Under the pieces are notes generated by a model that was given only the letters and a program-made list of their open reading frames with translations, searched no databases and was not told the origin of the DNA. This document shows positions 6,326-10,028 of a stretch of DNA of 10,028 nt, in pieces. How positions within the stretch are numbered: position 1 is the stretch's first letter; each line of letters starts with the position of its first letter. The DNA is taken from contig JAJXXG010001041.1 of assembly GCA_021781255.1 (NCBI GenBank), forward strand, positions 1-10,028, written 5' to 3'. The translations under genes and the position numbers were made by a program. The stretch is from Acidobacteriota bacterium (GTDB lineage Bacteria > Acidobacteriota > Terriglobia > Terriglobales > Acidobacteriaceae).

Positions 6326-6447
6326 GGGACAGTTCAGCGGGGACTCGCAGGAGATGAGTCATTCGAACTCCAGGTACCGTTTTCTCAACGCACTATCCGG
6401 CTATTTTCCTAACAGGATTTTTCCGCAGATCGTGCCTTTGCCTGGTG

Positions 6448-7703
6448 CTATTGCCTGGGAGTGACTTCCTTGCCTGCGATGAAGACGCGCGGGAGCGCAG
6501 GGGCGGCGATAAAGTATGCAATCTCGCGGTAGTCGGTGAACTCGTTGATGAGAATATCGGCCTGCTTGCCGACCTCAAGAGAACCGGCGCAGTGTCCAAG
6601 ACCCAGGCTCCATGCGGCATTCACTGTGGCCGCAGTGAGCGCTTCGGCGGGGGTGAGCGCCATGTGCAGGCAGGCCAGCGAGACGATGAACGGCATGGAG
6701 CAGATGGGCGACGAGCCGGGGTTGAAATCCGTGGCCAGCACGATGGCCAGGCCCCGCTCCACCATGGCGCGGGCAGGCGGATAGGCAGTGCGTGCGAGCG
6801 CAAACACCGAGCCGGGAAGCAATACCGGCTGCACTTGGGCGGCGCGCAGCATGTCCAGCGTCTCCGGGTTTGCGGTTTCAAGATGATCCGCGGTGCGAGC
6901 GCGCAGCTCGGCGGCCAAAGCGGCTCCGGTGCCGGGGCGAAACTGCTCGGCATGCAGGCGCAGCTCAAGGCCATGGGCGCGCCCGGCGATGAGCACGGTG
7001 CGCGCTTCTTCCACCGTGAAGGCGTGGTCGTCGCAGAAGGCATCACAGAAGCGCGCGAGTTTGAGGGCTGCGACCTCGGGGATCAACTCTTGGGCGATCC
7101 AGCGAACGTACTCCGCGCGGCGTCCGACAAACTCCGGCGGCAGAGTGTGCGCCGCGAGAAGAGTGGGCACAATGCGCATCTGCCCTTCGGCGTCGAGCCG
7201 GGCCATCACGCGCAACATGCGCAGCTCTGTCTCACGATCCAGTCCATAGCCTGACTTGGCTTCGGCAGTGGTTGTACCGGAGCGAAGCATCCAATTGCAA
7301 TGGCGGCGCGAAGCGGCCAATAATTCCTCTTCAGATGCGTCGCGCGTGGCCCTCACCGTGCTCAGAATGCCGCCCCCGGCGTTGGCGATCTGCTGATACG
7401 TCGCGCCCGCAATGCGCTGTTCGAACTCGGCGGCGCGGTTGCCCGCAAAGACCAAATGCGTGTGCGCATCCACGAAACCCGGCGTCACGCACCGGCCCTG
7501 CGCATCGACCACTGCGTGGGGCAGGCCTTTGGACTGGAGATCGCGATAAGAACCCGCCGCAACGATACGGCCATCTTCAATCAGAAGCGCGGCGTTGGGA
7601 ATGATGCCCAGCTCGCGGAGTTCCACACCCACCCGCGGGCGCGATGGTCCGGCGAGGGTGACAAGCTGGCCAATGTTGACGATTGCGAGCGATTCGTTCA
7701 CGG

Positions 7704-7707
<4 letters not shown>
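6448..7707 (-). CDS. hutI: Imidazolonepropionase
   Basis: Third enzyme of histidine degradation: hydrolyses 4-imidazolone-5-propanoate to N-formimino-L-glutamate in the cytoplasm. It is an amidohydrolase-superfamily protein of 419 residues, the usual length. An N-terminal beta-sandwich segment ([10 protein letters not shown], 43-52) leads to [12 protein letters not shown] (76-87), with metal ligands His82 and His84. [10 protein letters not shown] and GGGI (111-114) follow. LLAAH (183-187), RLHAEQF (249-255, His251 and Glu253), ADHLE (272-276) and [10 protein letters not shown] (Asp326) complete the metal and substrate site. The open frame runs about 73 codons further upstream, but that stretch lies antisense-free within hutU and looks like shadow sequence. 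GTG at 7705-7707 is chosen because it overlaps the hutU stop as GTGA, a typical coupled start. A second GTG at 7701 is the alternative. No ribosome site is visible, consistent with translational coupling. Confidence 0.95.
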
Positions 7708-9368
<1,661 letters not shown>

Positions 9369-9372
9369 GCGT

Positions 9373-9380
9373 TCCTCCCT
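9373..9380 (-). promoter_or_regulatory. Ribosome binding site of hutU
   Basis: The minus strand reads AGGGAGGA just before ATG at 9368, a near-consensus site that supports the chosen start. Between it and the upstream cupin gene (9381-9505) no clear terminator or promoter was recognised, so whether hutU is transcribed together with the cupin gene is open. Confidence 0.8.
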
Positions 9381-9505
9381 GGAAGGTCCTACGCGAGCGG
9401 TAAAAGTTTCCGTTTCGTCGCGGTCTTGAAGTCTGATCCACAGAATACGCCGGAAGGATGGGCGGATGCTGGAGACGAACTTTGGGTGGGGCCAATCTAG
9501 TGGCT

Positions 9506-9988
9506 CTACGCCTGGGCCGAAGGCGGCGCCGGAGTGAGGCCGTGGCGGCGCATCACATCCACCATCTTTGCCCGGTTCGGCGGCCCGCCGGCCGCCGCGT
9601 TGATGACCTCGGCGGCCTCGCGGAAGTACTGCGGACCGAGCGCCGCCGGGGTGATCACGCAGAGCGCCTTCACTTCCTGGCTGGTGTTGTTGTCAAACCG
9701 GTGAACAGCGCCACGGGGAATGCAGAGCAACTGTCCCGGCTCGACGTCGATTTGCTTGCCGTCAACGGTCCACGTCAACACGCCGTCGATGCCGTAGATC
9801 GTCTCCTCGTAGTGGTCGTGGCTGTGCGCCGGAGCCGCAAGACGCTGCGCTCCCGGGACAACGACCTCGAAGGCCGCGATGGTGCCAGCCGAGTTCTCGC
9901 CGGTAACGAGGAAGCGTACCGTGAGCGGCCCGATGCGGATCAATTCCTCACCGGGATTGACGCCCAGCTCTATGGTATGCAGTGTCAT
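9506..9988 (-). CDS. Single-domain cupin protein (cupin_2-like)
   Basis: A 160-residue soluble protein with one conserved barrel and both cupin motifs. Motif 1 is [15 protein letters not shown] (55-69), with His55, His57 and Glu62 as likely metal ligands. Motif 2 fits the consensus exactly: [16 protein letters not shown] (85-100), with His96 as the fourth ligand. Around 110-160 there is a helical tail ([21 protein letters not shown]), seen in quercetinase-like small cupins. The substrate cannot be inferred: such proteins include dioxygenases, isomerases and binding proteins. ATG 9988 is supported by AAGGAGG at 9997-10003, eight bases upstream. It precedes hutU by 137 bp on the same strand; it is not a known Hut enzyme, and co-transcription is possible but not shown. 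Confidence 0.9.
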   Translation of the reverse strand: MTLHTIELGVNPGEELIRIGPLTVRFLVTGENSAGTIAAFEVVVPGAQRLAAPAHSHDHYEETIYGIDGVLTWTVDGKQIDVEPGQLLCIPRGAVHRFDNNTSQEVKALCVITPAALGPQYFREAAEVINAAAGGPPNRAKMVDVMRRHGLTPAPPSAQA

Positions 9989-9996
9989 ATTACTAA

Positions 9997-10003
9997 CCTC
10001 CTT
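9997..10003 (-). promoter_or_regulatory. Ribosome binding site of the cupin gene
   Basis: A perfect AAGGAGG on the minus strand, eight bases before ATG 9988. Only 25 bases of upstream sequence remain in the window, so the promoter cannot be judged. Confidence 0.85.
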
Positions 10004-10028
10004 TTCGTAGATTCTTGCTTGGGCCCGT

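Noticed and set aside
6326..6447. Terminator between the convergent PI-PLC and hutI genes
   Set aside because: Only a 5-bp GACTC/GAGTC stem (6342-6360) with no U-run was found; the 122-bp gap holds nothing I can support.

Overview
The window looks like about 10 kb of chromosome from a GC-rich, free-living heterotroph, most likely an Acidobacteriota (Terriglobia-like) species. That guess rests on high GC, strong AGGAGG-type ribosome sites, and two repeats: degenerate heptamers, and a TGTCATCCTGAGCGA-type intergenic repeat whose translation reads SVILS..ESKDLRL. Both feel typical of such genomes. The assignment is inference; there is no rRNA or phylogenetic marker to settle it.

Layout. 2-340 (+) is the C-terminal end of a NodT/TolC-type outer-membrane efflux factor. 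Facing it on the minus strand is a cysteine-biosynthesis pair, cysK (2230-1250) followed by cysE (1139-405). CysE makes O-acetyl-L-serine and CysK converts it with sulfide to cysteine. The CysE protein ends in Gly-Glu-Gly-Ile, which resembles the tail that docks in the CysK active site in the classical cysteine synthase complex. The 110-bp gap between the two genes holds heptamer repeats that could fold into a hairpin in the mRNA.

2231-2892 has no convincing intact gene. It contains the cysK leader, a frameshifted fragment resembling the extreme C-terminus of phosphoenolpyruvate carboxylase, and small palindromes. 2893-4923 (-) is a duplicated-ATPase ABC-F protein. Its segment after the second ATPase domain appears to carry an in-frame copy of the intergenic repeat. 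The divergent region 4924-5194 is rich in inverted repeats, including a perfect 15-bp pair enclosing a 9-bp stem-loop. 5195-6325 (+) encodes a probably exported Ca2+-dependent PI-PLC-like phosphodiesterase.

The right side is minus-strand: a small cupin protein (9988-9506), then urocanase hutU (9368-7704) and imidazolonepropionase hutI (7707-6448). hutU and hutI overlap by four bases (GTGA). They carry out steps two and three of histidine degradation; hutH and the last step are not in the window.

Most of the window is conventional housekeeping metabolism. I found no evidence for a new multi-gene system. The most unusual observations are the repeat-derived coding segment in the ABC-F gene, the structured ABC-F/PI-PLC intergenic region, the short CysE with a CysK-docking-like tail, and the decayed PEP-carboxylase-like tail.
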